A DNA stretch of 64,000 nucleotides from Euphorbia lathyris (taxonomy: Eukaryota > Streptophyta > Magnoliopsida > Malpighiales > Euphorbiaceae): assembly GCF_963576675.1 (NCBI RefSeq), contig NC_088911.1, positions 129,893,929 to 129,957,928 of the forward strand, read 5' to 3'. The first letter of the stretch is position 1. Every line of letters begins with the position of its first letter. Made by a program: the position numbers and the translations under genes. Positions 32,675-45,206 of this stretch are shown piece by piece. The notes beneath the pieces are model-generated. The model saw nothing but the letters and a program-made list of their open reading frames with translations. It searched no databases and was not told the origin of the DNA.

Positions 32675-35627
32675 ATGGGTATTCCCCATCTTTTACTCTT
32701 TACGCTTAATCAATTCTAAGGCAAAGAAACCACTTAGAATTTCTTTTCTCTCAGAATCCTCTATTTCCCATCCTCTGAAAAAGACTAAGTTATCCTTCAA
32801 AGTCTCCGGTGCCGGCAACCAAAAGTCCAGCTCCGATGAACCTTCACGAAGCCCTTCCACACCAAGCAAGGGTAAAACTGGCCAAACGCAAGGCAAAGAG
32901 AAAGCTGTTAAGATAAGGACCTACTCCAAGGTCTTCGACAATATCAACGAATGGAAGGTTGAGCCCTCCAGATGGGTCTCTGAGCACTTTGTACAGAACG
33001 AACAGCCATTTGCCGAATGGATTGCAAAGAACGAATGGACTGGGCTGTTCTCGGTCAGAGATGAGACATATCCTGACCTGGTGAGGGAATTTTACCACAA
33101 CCTCATGGTTGCCAGTGACTCCCCTGACTACCTAAGCACTAAAGTAAAAGGGAAAACCATCTTCATCAACCCTCTGTACATCGGAAATCTTCTCCAGCTC
33201 AAAACTGAGGGAGTAAGGCTGAGGAAGTCAGGAGATCAGGACAAGACTAACTACGTCCAAAAATTCTGCAAACCTGAGGGCTACTCAGGAGAGGTCTCAG
33301 CATCTTCAATGGGTCAGCACCAGAAGATGGCTCACTATCTGCTGATGTACTTTATCTATCCAAAGATAAACTGCACTACATCAGCGACCAACTTTGAACA
33401 GTGCTTCATATGGCACATGCTGACGTACACCGCCATCAACATGCCGGTCTTCCTAGTTGCTAGGTTTCTACGCAGCACGGGTACGCTGAGACTTGGGTCA
33501 CTCATAACTCGAATTCTTCTTGACCACAAGATTGATCTCACAGGCGAGGAATCCTGCAGAGGAACTGAGATCACAACTGCATCACTGAGGGCACTGAAAT
33601 TTGGACAACCCTTGAAGAAGGGAAAAGCCGCTGCTACTGGTCAAGCTGACAAAGCTGAGGAAACTGCTGCTGAGCCAAAGAAAGGGGGAAGAACTAAGGC
33701 CCCAGCTTCTCGCAAGAGAAAGTCTGCTGAGACTCCTTCATCACATGTTGAGTCTCCTGCAAAGAAGCAGAGGTCAGCTGGAAAGAAAGCTGACAAGAGA
33801 AACAGGCAAGATGAGCCTGAAACTGAGGAAGCTGCTGAGCTACCTCAGAAGAAGCAGAAGACTTCATCTACTACTCCTCTTGAAGCCATACCAACTGACT
33901 TCGTAGTACCGAGTGACTCACATTTCACTCAATGTCAAGGTACTGATGCTGACGAAAATGAGGTCCAGTTAGATGACCACTTCATCTCCCAAGTTGAGGA
34001 AGAACTTGATGGAGACAGCACTGCAGAAGAAGAAGCTGAAGCCAGCGGTCAGGATGACGCTGATGAGTCTGAGGAATACGCCAGCGAAATAGAAGCTGAG
34101 GATGCTAACACTGGGTTAGCTGGTGGAGCTGTGCAGACTGACACTGAGTTGGCTGCTGGAGTTGAGCAACTTGAGCAAGTTGATCAAGCTGACCAAACCA
34201 ATACTGAGGAAAAGGAACCTACTCCTACTCACTCAGAAGAAGCTGCTCCTACTTCCACTCCACCACGTAGAAGGAGGAAGCTGGTTAAGGCCAGTGAGGT
34301 AACGGTCAGTGAACTTCCTGTGCAATCACCGTCTATTCCTGAACTTGTCCTTTCCAAGACAACAAAGGATCCTTCTACCGTCCAATTAAAAATTTTCAAA
34401 CGGCCATCAACTTCCTCTACTACAACGCCTTTGGAAAAACAAGCCTCTGTTTCTTCTCAACAGGAACATGCCGAGCATAACACTTCAACCACTTCAACAA
34501 GTCAGGTTGAACCAAGCACTGTCCATGCTGTCTCTTCGAGCATGGTGCTGACTCCCCATCCATCTGCCGTCAGCACAGACAGTGTTCGGGTTATGTCTTC
34601 CTTAAACAACCTCTCTGCCGATCAATCAATCTTACCACCAACTCAAGTGCAGATTGAGCCAAGTCGTCCAGTCACTGAACAGGGTACTCCTTTCACCCCA
34701 ATTTCTACTGGTCATACTGATATACATCGGGATGCCACTGAGTCCGGCAAAAAGCTCATTGACTCAGTGCAAGCTCTCATCCACGATCTTCAACAGTCCG
34801 CTTCGCCTGCTGTTGGATCTTCACTTCCTGAGACAACTCAGCTCTCCCAGGTCACTTTACTTCTCAAGGAGATCAAGGGACTCAAGGATCTGCTGAATGT
34901 AGTCTTGTCTTTCCAAGCACAGCAAGCAAAGCAGGATTCTCTTGCCAAGTTGGCAGAGATACAGCTCTCAACTATTCAACATCTGAACTCTCTTCATCAG
35001 GAAGTTCAGAAGCTGTCTGCTGTGAACACTGACTACGCCACTTCCTCCGAACTCAAGATGCTCTTTGCTCAGCTTCATATTGAGCAACTCAAGACAAATG
35101 AGCAAATGGTGTCCTATAGTCAGTGCTCAGTCGAGCAAATCGGTGAGGCCATCAGGCTACTTAACCTTAATAAGTAAGAGATGGATACTGACATGTTAAA
35201 ACAGAATGAGTTGCTGTCTATTGCACAGTAATCTTTTAACCACATCCATCATAATAATATCCAGCGTCATCATTATGACTCTGCTCTCTTGAAGACTTTC
35301 CACCAAGTCTTTGCTGCCCTCTCTGAAGCTTTAATTTGGCAAGCCAAAGCTCAAGCGTTCAGCATCAACATGCTCAGTGCTGCTGATCTTCACATACCAG
35401 TTGAAGTATCAGCTGATGGAGTTGCCATCTTTGATGGCGTGAATGAAAGTGCTGACAAACTGAAAGAGCTTTCATAAGAACTGACTCGCGATGTCTTAAC
35501 CGATGCGTTCAAGCTCCCTGAAGTTGACAAAACGGGGGAGAAAGCGCAAGCTGCTAGAGCTCAGCATGAGCAACGTCAGTATGAGAAAAGTCAGTCACAG
35601 GGCAAGAAGAAGAAATATATAGCCTAG
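32631..35627 (+). pseudogene. ORF3 of copia-2 (plant transposon-domain protein)
   Basis: 848 codons to TAA 35175-35177; the same frame continues past two more stops (35229, 35475) to TAG 35625-35627, and the continuation matches copia-1 ORF3, so the original protein had about 1,000 residues. Residues about 100-330 form a folded domain (SKVFDNINEWKVEPSRWVSE, LVREFYHNLMVA, NFEQCFIWHMLTYTAINMPVF) resembling the putative plant transposon protein family found in other plant retroelements. A Lys/Glu-rich, basic-acidic low-complexity region with nuclear-signal-like clusters follows, then Ser/Thr-rich and helical segments. No transmembrane segment typical of an envelope was seen. Role unknown. Confidence 0.75.
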
Positions 35628-36151
35628 CGTAGGTCTTAACTCGTGTAATCTATATTCTATGTTTATTTCTTCTACTGTGTGTAACTGCTGACTTCTTCTA
35701 TCAATATATCATACTTACTTTTTATATTCAAATCCTGAGTTATGATATATGCTTTTAAAGTACTGAGTCATTATGTATCTTCAATTAAATCAGCTATGTT
35801 TAAAACTTGTAATATTGACTAAATGATATGCTGATAACATGTTTGACATGAACCTAAATACTTATGAAATATTCTGATAAGAACTCATTGAACAAATTAC
35901 TCAGCACGCGCTCTATATGTTAAACCTTCCGCTTATCACTGAGTAAATAGAATATGTGATATAGCTGACTTACATCTGAAAACTGACCTTAGACTTATTC
36001 ATTTAAATCCTTAAATGTTTCTAAGTAAAACTAAGTCAGTAGCTCAACCCTTATGGGGGAGTTTGCTAAAGTATATGAGGTCAACTATCATGGGGGAGCT
36101 CATACTGAGTTCCTTGCTGAATAGTTTTGCCAACATCAAAATGGGGGAGTT
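35628..36151 (+). other. 3' untranslated region and polypurine tract of copia-2
   Basis: About 0.5 kb without a frame. It ends in the purine-rich AAAATGGGGGAGTT (about 36138-36151) touching the LTR, the plus-strand primer site. GGGGGAGTTTGCT, GGGGGAGCTC and GGGGGAGTTTG are repeated three times between 36050 and 36152, so purine-tract decoys precede the real one. Confidence 0.8.
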
Positions 36152-37488
36152 TGTTGAAACACCTTTCCACATAATTTTGATTTGACAAAATTGTTTAAGT
36201 ATAATTAAAATACATATTCTAAACACACTAAGTTTAAATGCTTTGATTTATTTCTACTAATGTGTTTGTTCAATGTTGAGTTAAAATGTTATAAGATGTA
36301 AAGAATCAGAAGGCCCAAGCCCATTATGGAAGCCAAGGCCCAAGTCAAACAACTCAGTACACTCGGCCTGCGGTTGTCAAGACGTTGCCGTTTTGTTCAA
36401 AATGCAACTCAGCAAACGGAAGGATCTAGAAGACCTTCGGGAACAACTTCAAGATAAAGCTGCTGAGTAGTCTCGACAAACGTACAAGACAACAGCTGGC
36501 AAAGGAAAACTTCCAGACAAAGTGTTTCCTCTTTTGGTAATATTCAGACGACACAGTATGCTGTCCAGTTGACTTTACCATAAAAGGAGAGACCATCTGC
36601 TGAGCTGACCGAGGACAGAAGATACACGATTGTGATTGGCCGAGAGCTCTGTGCAAGTCAGGATGACAACGACATATAGCCGTTTCCCTCCAACGGTTAT
36701 TTCGAAATTCGAAATGACCGAATGTCCAGACGTCTCTATAAATAGTGCCATCACAAGTTTCACAAAACACAGAACTGTATCAAGCCATTACGCTGACCAA
36801 ATCTCTACAAGTTCTGCAAGCAAGAAGCAAAGCAAAATTCTTACACTACATTTTCATATCTGTGTAAAAGTCTAGAGTGATTGTAAATCGTCTAAAGTGT
36901 CTTAGCACATCTTTGTATTAGGACAAAAACACTTATCATTTCTAGAGAATAGAAATGAGAGGCTGAGTACTCGGTTTTAAGTACTCAACGGAGAGATTAG
37001 GATTGAGTAGAAGTATAGAGGAGGGTACTCTTGTCATACTCAATTGCTGATATTGTAAAAGGTTTGAGGCTCTACCTTTAAAAAGCTCAGTAGAGGATTG
37101 AAATCTCGGAACGTGTTCTGGGGACAGGACGTAGGCTTAGAAGAAGCCGAACCTGGATAAATCTGCTGAGTGAAGTATTTCTAAACCTTTAACTCCTTAT
37201 TTATATTGCTTGCTTAAATAATTAAAAACTGACCAAGTCAAGAGGTCAAGTTGAGTTGTGCGCATTAAACGTAAGAGCTCAGGAATAGACTCTAAGTGCT
37301 ATCTCCTGACTCAAGCTAAGAAACTGACCTAGTCACCTGTTGACTAAGCCAGTATCTTGCTGTTTACTCAGCGCCGCTGTTCAAACCTTTTTCTTCAGAA
37401 AAAGAAGTCTGCCTAAATTGCGAAAAAGCTTAAATAGTTCCTAAACCCCCCCTTGGAACTATACTTGCAACTAAACAAGGGACCAACA
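36152..37488 (+). repeat. 3' LTR of copia-2
   Basis: 1,337 bp, near-identical to the 5' LTR. TATA candidate at 36737-36744. One base of the GCTGAGTACT hairpin is changed in this copy (CTCAACG). Confidence 0.95.
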
Positions 37489-37493
37489 AATCC

Positions 37494-39074
37494 TTCATCT
37501 CCTATTGAACAGGATTATGAGGAGACTTCAACTGAGTCTCAATGACCTGGCCAGCATGACCAGGCTAAGGTCAGCACCTCTAGCAAAAACCCCCAAGCTG
37601 ACCAAGCAACTCCGTCCAAGAAAACGAAAGGGAAAAAGGCCAAGAAGCCTAAGGAGAAGGTATTTATTCCTGTATACAACAACATAAAGAATTGTGAAGT
37701 ACTCCAATGCCTTTGGTTCTCTAAAGGGTTCATAGAAGCTGAGAAACCTTTTTGTGAGTGGATCTCCAAAAACGGCTGGACCGAACTCTTCTCTCTCCCC
37801 GGTAAAACCTACCCACGGTTAGTAAAGGAGTTCTATTTGAATCTCAGAGTTGATGAGGACAACGCTAACCACCTTGTGTCCAAGGTCAAAGGCAAGGACA
37901 TCACGATAACTCCATCCTATCTCGTAACCTTGCTAAAGCTGACGGCCAAAGGTACAGAATTCAGGACCACGAATGATCACGCTAAAATTGACTACCCTAT
38001 TGAGTTCTGCAAACCAAAAGATCACAAAGGGGAAATAGCCAGCACTTGCATGGGCCAGTCTCAGAAAATGGCTCATTACATCCTGACCAACTTCCTATTC
38101 CCCAAGGTTAACTCCTCCTCATCTGCCTCAAACTTTGAGCAGTTCTTCATCTGGCACATGCTGACCTACCAACCGCTCAACATGCCCGTCTTTCTTATCG
38201 GGGCATTCCAAAGGAGTACTGGGAAACTCAGGATTCCCTCATCATAAAAATTCTTGAGGACCACCAGGTGAGCACGGTCGAAGAAGTTGAGACTTGGGGT
38301 ACGGAAATCACAGCGGCACTGCTGTTCGGATTAGCATACGGCCAACCCATCAAGTCCAAGAAAGTAAAGGGGGTTATTGAAGAAAATGTGGAAGAAGATG
38401 ATGTTGAGGAAGAAGCACTAGCTGTGCCGACCAAGAAAGGAAAGAAAGTGGTGGTGAACAAGGAACCCGCTGACCACACTAGACAGGATAAAAAGAGGAA
38501 AGCTGCCCAAACCTCTTCCAAAGATATTAACTCAGCTCCGAAGAAGATTAAGATTGTATCTAGTGCGCAGAAAGCTACTGCTAAGCAAGCTCAAGGGGAA
38601 CCTAAGTCAGCAGAAAAACAGAAAAGGCAAGTTGAGCCTGAGGACAAAAGTGAGGAAACCCGTGAAATGCCTCTGAAAAAGAAGAAGAAGATTTCTGGGC
38701 TGAAGTCGATTGATGCACCTCCTCTTGACTTTGTAGTCTCCGAAGATTCACACTTCATGAGAAGTCAAGAGATCGACCTTAAAAAGACTCCTACTGACCT
38801 GGAGGAAGAACTGGGTAATACTAAAGGTCAGCTTCATGCTGACAAGACAGGATCTGCTGAGCCAAACGAGGAAGTTGATGCTGAGCAAATAAAGACAGTT
38901 GATGCTGAGCCAACTGAAAAGCAAGTTGAGTCAACAGCGAAAGACAAAGCTGTGAAAGATCTCAATGCTAACCTAGGACTCAACTCTTCTTCTGAGTCTC
39001 TTGACTCTATTGCTGCTGATCCCTCACCTCAAACCAAAAAGGTCAGCTCGGATAAGCATTTCAAACGCAAAGCT
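37494..39074 (+). pseudogene. ORF3 of copia-1, third block
   Basis: Continues the gene begun at 20570 after copia-2. Contains the same domain as copia-2 ORF3: NNIKNCEVLQCLWFSKGFIE, LVKEFYLNLRVDEDNANHLV, SKVKGKDITITPSYLVTLL, NFEQFFIWHMLTYQPLNMPVF, then a Lys-rich segment (KKGKKVVVNKEPADHTRQDK) and acidic repeats. A TGA near 37544 and a frameshift near 38235 break it. The domain is conserved while linkers differ strongly between the two copies, suggesting past selection on the protein. It is cut at 39074 by the inverted LTR and resumes in the same frame at 54129. Confidence 0.8.
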
Positions 39075-40407
39075 TGTTGGTCCCTTATAACTTGACAAGT
39101 TAGTTCCAAGGGGGGGGATAGGAACTATTTAAAATTTTGTCCATTAAGGCTAACTTCTTTTCTTATGAAAAGGTTTACACAGCGTGACTAAGCAGTTTGA
39201 AGACACAAGCTTAGTCAACTTGTGACTAAGTCTGTTTCTTTCCTTGAGTCAGGAAATAGCACTTAGAGTCTATTCCTGAACTCAGCTTCTTAGTATACTT
39301 AACTCAGTGTGAGCTCGTTACTTAGTCAGTTTTATAGCAAGCAATATGTAAAGGAGTTTAAGGGTTAGAAAGATATTACTCATCAGACTTATCCTGGTTC
39401 GGCCTCTCCGCCTACGTCCAGTCCCCGGAACTCGTTCCGAGCTTTTCGAATCCTCTACTGAGCTCTTTAAAGGTAGAGCACGAAACCTTTTACAATAGAA
39501 GCTGAGTATACAAGAGTACCTTCCTCTATACCTCTACTCACTCCTATATCTACCGCTGAGTACTATAACCGAGTACTCAGCCTCTCCTTTCTATTCTTCT
39601 AGAAATGATAAAGTGTTTTTCCTAAACAACAATTGCTAAGACACTTTAGATGATTGAAAATCACTCTAGACTTTTACACAATAATATGAAAATTGGTGTA
39701 AGGTTTTTGCTTTGCTTTTCTCACAGAACTTCGTGTATGAATTTGGACAGCGTTTCGGCTAATTGAATATCTGCATCGAATGAAGCAAATGAGAGGCCTA
39801 TTTATAGTGACACTTGAGGCACCTGGTCATTTTGAATTTCGAAATAACCATTGGAGGGACACGGCTTTCTGTCATTGTCACTCAGTACGCGCTCAATGTC
39901 ATTGGCCAATGAGATTCATGCATCTTCTGTCCACGGCAGTGCTCGGCAGCTTTCGTTTGGCAAACAGAATGTTTCGACATTTTTAGCAAAATCTTCCAGA
40001 CAGCTTCCTGCGCCTTCCGAACTTTACCCAAAGTAGAAATACTTTGTCTAGAAGTTGATTCTTGTCTGCCGCTATCCTGACTGCTTGTTGCTTGACTCAG
40101 CAGCTTTCTCTTAAAGCTTTTGCTAGAAGGCTTCTAGATCCTTCTTCATGCTGAGTCGTCGTTTTGCTTGAAACGGCTACGTTTCATCTTCTTGGGCCGT
40201 GAGGTCTTGATCATGTTGACTTGGGCTTGACTTTCACTCATGGGCTTTTAGACTTTTAATCTTAATGTATTATAGAAAAATAAACTCAACATTGAACAAA
40301 CACATTAGTATAAATAAATCAAAGCAATTAAATTTAATGTGTTAGAATATATTTTTATCAATTACTTAAATAATTTTGTCAAATCAAAATCATGTGGAAA
40401 GGTGTTT
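39075..40407 (-). repeat. Inverted solo SIRE-type LTR (main part)
   Basis: On the + strand it begins TGTTGGTCCC and ends ...GGAAAGGTGTTT, the reverse complement of the SIRE LTR. The last five bases (CAACA) are at 54119-54123, beyond gypsy-2. AAGCT flanks the whole LTR (39070-39074 and 54124-54128). A TATA candidate on the minus strand is at 39799-39806. With only one LTR and intact duplications, it is the product of recombination between the two LTRs of a former full element. It is a different subfamily from copia-1 and copia-2 LTRs. Confidence 0.93.
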
Positions 40408-41877
40408 TGTTAAGCCCAAAATATACCTAAAATATCATCAATAATTACATCAATATTGCTACGAATTTATGCTACTTATATCTATTTAGAATACTTTTAC
40501 TCTCGAATATGTTTCTTTCATGCAAGGTACATAAATATTTGGTAAAATCCAAATAGGAGTAAAAAGAGTTCAAAAATAGAAGAAAAGCCCTACAAAAGGA
40601 GTCGAAGACGACGAAAATTAATAACGCCAAGTCGAGGACACGAATGAGAGCGAAGAAGTGAAAAATGCTCCGTGCCGCGACTGCGGCCCCTAGATTCACG
40701 GTCGCGACACGCGTCCCTCAGCCTCTCCTTCCCTTCGTTTGAAGTACAATTGATGCTCCCCCATTCTCGGTAGAGAATTTAATATTCTCGGTACGAGCAG
40801 GAGATTTTAGAAGCCTAGTTACACACTTTCGTTTTCGACGAAACGCGATCGTTCGGGTGGATAAAGACGTCCTTTCGCAGCAGACACGACACTTCAATCA
40901 AGACTCTTCAACATCTATAAATAAAGAGTTGGTGGAGAGTTGAAATAGAATGTTATATATGTAGAAGAAAGAGATTAGTGTAGAATTTATGCAGAAATTC
41001 TGAATCAAGTGATTCAGAAGTTAGATTTCGATTCTGTTCAAAAGCAATATGATGTACACACATTGTTTACAAAATAATAACAAACTCAGTAGCGTTTAGA
41101 CATTGTTCCAGTTTAGTTTACATTTTGGTAGTGGACCGACCCAGTCTCTATTACGAAGATTCAGCGAGAAGATTGAGTAGAGGATTCGCCCCTGAGCCTG
41201 ACAAACTCTAATGAAACCCAAGGAAAGGATTGACAACCCGTTCACTTGCACGCTGTCGAAGAATTCAATGCTCCATGTTCTCTGTAAACTTGTATCAATT
41301 TATATTTCATCTAATAAAGTCTGTTCTATTCGATAGATTTTTATGCAACACTTATGGTAACCAATCCACTAAAGTGACTGCTGGTGTTTTCATTAAAACG
41401 TATTTAATCCAAAATCTTTACAAGGAAACTTTGTTGAACACTTAGACAAATTATTATCTTGAAAGATTTTTAATTTGATTAAGGGCAATTTATCCCGAAA
41501 GGGTTTTGTCGCGTTCAAAGCCAATTAATTAGAGGTTCCGTCATTTATTTTATCTTTATAATTCGTACAAAGTTTAAAGTTGTTTTCTTTGCTTAATGCA
41601 AACAAATATACTTGTTTACTTTTTTTTAAAGTACTAAAACGTTCCTGTTTTGCAAATTCATTTTTAATCAGATACTTTCTAACATCTTCACATTCTAATC
41701 TAATTCTCATTCTAGCAATTTCAAAACCAAAATCGATTAAAACGATTTTCCCATATTATAAACCTAAAAGTAAATTTAACCGATTATAAATAAGTTTTGT
41801 TAAAAAACATTCCCTGTGGGATCGATATCTTTTATTACTACAAGCGTATACCGTGCACTTACGGAAATCGCTCAACA
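40408..41877 (+). repeat. 5' LTR of gypsy-2
   Basis: TGTTAAGCCC...GCTCAACA, 1,470 bp. TATA candidate TATAAATA at 40916-40923. Upstream lies a GC-rich inverted repeat (CCGCGACTGCGG...GGTCGCGACACGCG, about 40673-40714) and then paired TTCTCGGTAGAGAATT / TATTCTCGGTACGAGC (about 40763-40799). Both modules recur inside the element. Confidence 0.93.
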
Positions 41878-41883
41878 AGGTTT

Positions 41884-41901
41884 TGGCGCCGTTGCCGGGG
41901 A
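41884..41901 (+). promoter_or_regulatory. Primer-binding site, tRNA-Asp type (gypsy-2)
   Basis: TGGCGCCGTTGCCGGGGA, six bases after the LTR end, identical to that of gypsy-X. Confidence 0.92.
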
Positions 41902-42207
41902 ATGCCAAAATTTTTGACAAAATTTTAAATTTTTCGTGTTTTATTACGAATCTAGGTTTATTCATACTTATTCAAACTTTTTACATTTTATTTATTTTCA
42001 ATTACTAACATATTTATTTTTCAAAGTTCTGTTTTGTAGGTAGTTTCTGTTCGTGCGAAATTTCAAGTTCATGCGCAGTTCTCGAAGTTCGGGCACGTCA
42101 CCAGATCTATTGACCCAGAAATTGAAAGAACTCTTAAAAAGAACAAGAAAGAAAAGAAAAAGAAAAACAAAACCCCAATAAAAACTAAAATTACCGAGCC
42201 AGAAGTT

Positions 42208-42792
42208 ATGGCCACACTTATGGATTACGCTAGGCCAGGAGTGGCCGGTGTAACAAACAGTATAGTTAGACCCCAAATTAATGCAAACCAATTTGAAATT
42301 AAGCCTGCGTTGCTTAATATGTTGCAAAATAATGTAACGTTTTACGGGTTACCTAACGAAAATCCTAATACCCATTTGACAAATTTCTTAGAAATTTGTG
42401 ACACTTTTAAAATACCAAATGTGACTGCAGAAGCAATCAATCTTCGCCTCTTTCCTTTTACTTTGAAGGATCGAGCCAAAGAGTGGTTAACTTCTATGCC
42501 AGCCGCAACATTTGAGACTTGGGAGCAATTAGCCCAAACATTTTTATCAAAAAAATTTCCTTTAGCAAAAACCGCAAGAGTCATTAAAGAGTTAACATCT
42601 TTTTCTCAAAATGATAATGAAACTCTTTATGAGGCTTGGGAACATTTTAAAGAACTTCAACGTTTATGCCCACACCACCAATTGCCCGCCGAACTTTTAA
42701 TGCAAACATTTTACAATGGACTAAATCCTACAACTAGAGGTTCATTGGACGCTATGTCTGGAGGGTTATTCATGAAGAAAACATCTGCCTAA
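42208..42792 (+). pseudogene. gag N-terminal and core region (gypsy-2)
   Basis: 194 codons. Contains the retrotransposon gag core: FYGLPNENPNTHLTNFLEICDTF, INLRLFPFTLKDRAKEWLTS, WEQLAQTFLSKKFPLAKTAR and NDNETLYEAWEHFKELQRLCP, which builds the particle shell. A TAA at 42790-42792 interrupts it; the same frame resumes immediately (ARELLDEMAINSCMW), so the stop is a point change. The frame may extend upstream of Met 42208, since KTPIKTKITEPEV precedes it without a stop nearby. Confidence 0.88.
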
Positions 42793-44196
42793 GCAAGAGA
42801 ACTTTTGGATGAAATGGCAATCAACAGCTGTATGTGGCCCGCGGAACGTGGACACGTACCATCAGCGAAACCATCATCCTCAACAACATCATCAGTTAAA
42901 GGTATAGTGAATCTTGATTCAGTAGCGATGTTGCAAGCCCAATTTTCTACCTTATCACACAAAATTGATAGGTTTATGGCACCGTGTGATTCTAATGGTA
43001 AGCCAATCCAAACGGATGTGGATTACGAAGGTATGAGTGAAATTGAACATGTAAATTTTGTCCAAGGGCAAAACCAAAATAATAATCCTTATTCCAACAC
43101 ATATAATCCTGGATGGAGAAATCATCCTAACTTTAACTGGAGAGACAACAATAATGTTAATGCTAATCAAAATCGTACTACTAATTATCAAAATCAATCA
43201 AGAGATTCGATTAGCACTTTATCTTCTAAAATCGACAAATTCATTGATGTTATGAGCGAAAAAATAAGTAATCACAACGATGGTTTTAAACGGATCGAGA
43301 ATAAATTCGATCAGCTTATTAAAAACCAATCATCTAGCATCCATAATTTGGAGATTCAAATTGAACAACTCGCTAAATCAATTCCATCCCGCAAAGAGGG
43401 AAGTCTTCCAAGCCATACGGAAGAAAATCCGAAAGAGCATGTTAAGGCTATCACTCTTCGTTCAGGGAAAAATTACTCAGGCCCGGAAATGCCCGGAAAT
43501 TCAACTTTACCTGGAACTGATTTATCAAAGCCCAAAGAAGATACATTAAAACAAAAAGATGCACCAATTGACTATAGTACAAAAACTTTAATACCCAAAC
43601 CACCTTTTCCACACAAAGTCCGCAACAAGGACTATGACAAACAACTTTTAACATTTTTAGATAAACTTAAAAATTTGCATATTAATTTGACGTTTATGGA
43701 TGCAATTACGCAAATTCCCAATTATGGTAAATTCCTCAAAGATTTAATTTCAAAGAAAATCAGTTGGGAAGGAATTTCATCCATTTCGCTAACTGAAGAT
43801 TGCAGTTCGATTGTGTCAAGTAATTTGCCCACAAAACTCAAGGATCCCAGATGTTTTACCATTCCGTGTAAATTGGGAGATATTGAATTCCCAAGTTGTC
43901 TTTGTGATTTAGGAGCAAGCATTAACTTGATGCCATTATCTATTTTTAATAAGTTAGGCTTAGAAGAAGACATCAAACGTACCAATATGGTTTTGCAATT
44001 AGCAGATCAAACCACTAAAAGACCATACGGTATAATTGAGGATGTTTTAGTTAAAGTTGACAAATTTATTTTTCCTACCGATTTCGTTATTTTAGATTTT
44101 GCTTATGATGTAAATTGTCCGCTAATCTTTGGTAGACCGTTCATGAACACGGGACGTGCTCTAGTTGATGTGTCGGAAGGGAAAGTAGTTTTATGA
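42793..44196 (+). pseudogene. gag C-terminus and aspartic protease (gypsy-2)
   Basis: Open from 42793 in the gag frame (first Met 42805). The Asn/Tyr/Trp-rich region NPYSNTYNPGWRNHPNFNW replaces a CCHC knuckle. A helical stretch, then SLPSHTEENPKEHVKAITLR and the protease with CDLGASINLMPLSIF and LIFGRPFMNTGR. TGA at 44194-44196 ends it, but the same frame continues as IGDDKIEFDMNQAMKY, so the stop is again secondary. DLGA is shared with gypsy-1 and seems normal for this lineage. Confidence 0.87.
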
Positions 44197-45201
44197 ATAG
44201 GAGATGATAAGATTGAGTTTGATATGAACCAAGCGATGAAATATCCAATGGAAGATTTCGCTTGTATGAAACTTGATTTAATTGAAGAATGTGTAAATGA
44301 CATTGTTCAAAAAGAAGAAATAATAGAACCTATAATGAGTGAGGAACTAGAAGATAAGGACCCAGAACCTTTGATTCGAGAAGATGGACCAGTTCCGCCT
44401 TCAATTGTAGTTCCACCTAAATTAGAACTTAAAGAATTACCAAGTCCTTTGAGGTACGCTTTCTTAGGCGAAGGCGATTCTCTACCTATTATTATCTCTA
44501 ACAAATTAACACAAGTCCAAGAAGAGAAATTGAAAGAAGTTGTTAGAAATAGGATAGGAAGTATGGGTTGGCAAATTTCAGACTTAAAAGGTATTAATCC
44601 AAGTATTGTAATGCATAGAATTCATTTAGAAGAAGATAAGCCACCTAAAGCGGATAGGCAAAGACGCCTAAATCCGAACATGAAAGAAGTAGTGAAAAAT
44701 GAGATTACTAAACTTCTTGACAATGGAATCATCTACCCTATCTCGGATAGTGAATGGGTTAGTCCAATCCATTGTGTACCTAAGAAGGGAGGTATAACAG
44801 TTGTAAGGAATGAAGAAGGTGAATTAATACCTACACGAACCACCACTAGTTGGAGGGTTTGTATAGATTATAGAAATCTAAATAAAGCAACTAGGAAAGA
44901 TCATTTTCCTCTTCCTTTCATTGATCAAATGATCGAAAGGATAGCTGGTCATGCTTTCTACTGTTTTCTTGATGGTTACTCCGGATTCTTTCAAATATAC
45001 ATTTACCCGGATGACCAAGATAAAACAACCTTCACATGTCCTTACGGAACATTTGCGTATAGAAGAATGCCATTTGGTCTATGTAACGCACCTGCAACAT
45101 TTCAACGTTGTATGACTGTGATTTTTAATGATTTCATTGAAGATATCATGGAAGTTTTTATGCGCGATTTTTCAGTTTATGGAGATTCTTTTGATGCCTA
45201 G
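44197..45201 (+). pseudogene. Reverse transcriptase N-terminal and palm (gypsy-2), active site altered
   Basis: Open frame after the TGA (first Met 44224). RT landmarks: [64 protein letters not shown] and [28 protein letters not shown]. The catalytic motif reads EVFMRDFSVYG: the first Asp of FMDD is Arg, which should abolish polymerase activity. It ends at TAG 45199-45201 because of a small indel; the domain goes on in another frame at 45207. Confidence 0.9.
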
Positions 45202-45206
45202 AAAAC

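Larger units (their letters stand above)
26026..37488 (+). mobile_element. Copia-2: near-complete SIRE-type Ty1/copia element with a third ORF
   Basis: 11.46 kb. LTRs 26026-27361 and 36152-37488 differ at only about 15-20 positions by eye, so it is a fairly young insertion. AATCC flanks both ends (26021-26025, 37489-37493). Order: LTR, tRNA-Met primer site, gag, protease-integrase-RT-RNase H, promoter-like block, ORF3, purine tract, LTR. PR-IN-RT-RH is the Ty1/copia order; the extra 3' ORF is as expected for the SIRE lineage. Pol is one long intact frame; gag and ORF3 have internal stops. Inserted in copia-1 ORF3, 22 bases from the end of gypsy-X. Confidence 0.95.

Noticed and set aside
32631..35177. 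ORF3 as a plant virus or retroviral envelope gene
   Set aside because: No signal peptide, fusion peptide or transmembrane segment; the domain resembles plant transposon-associated proteins.
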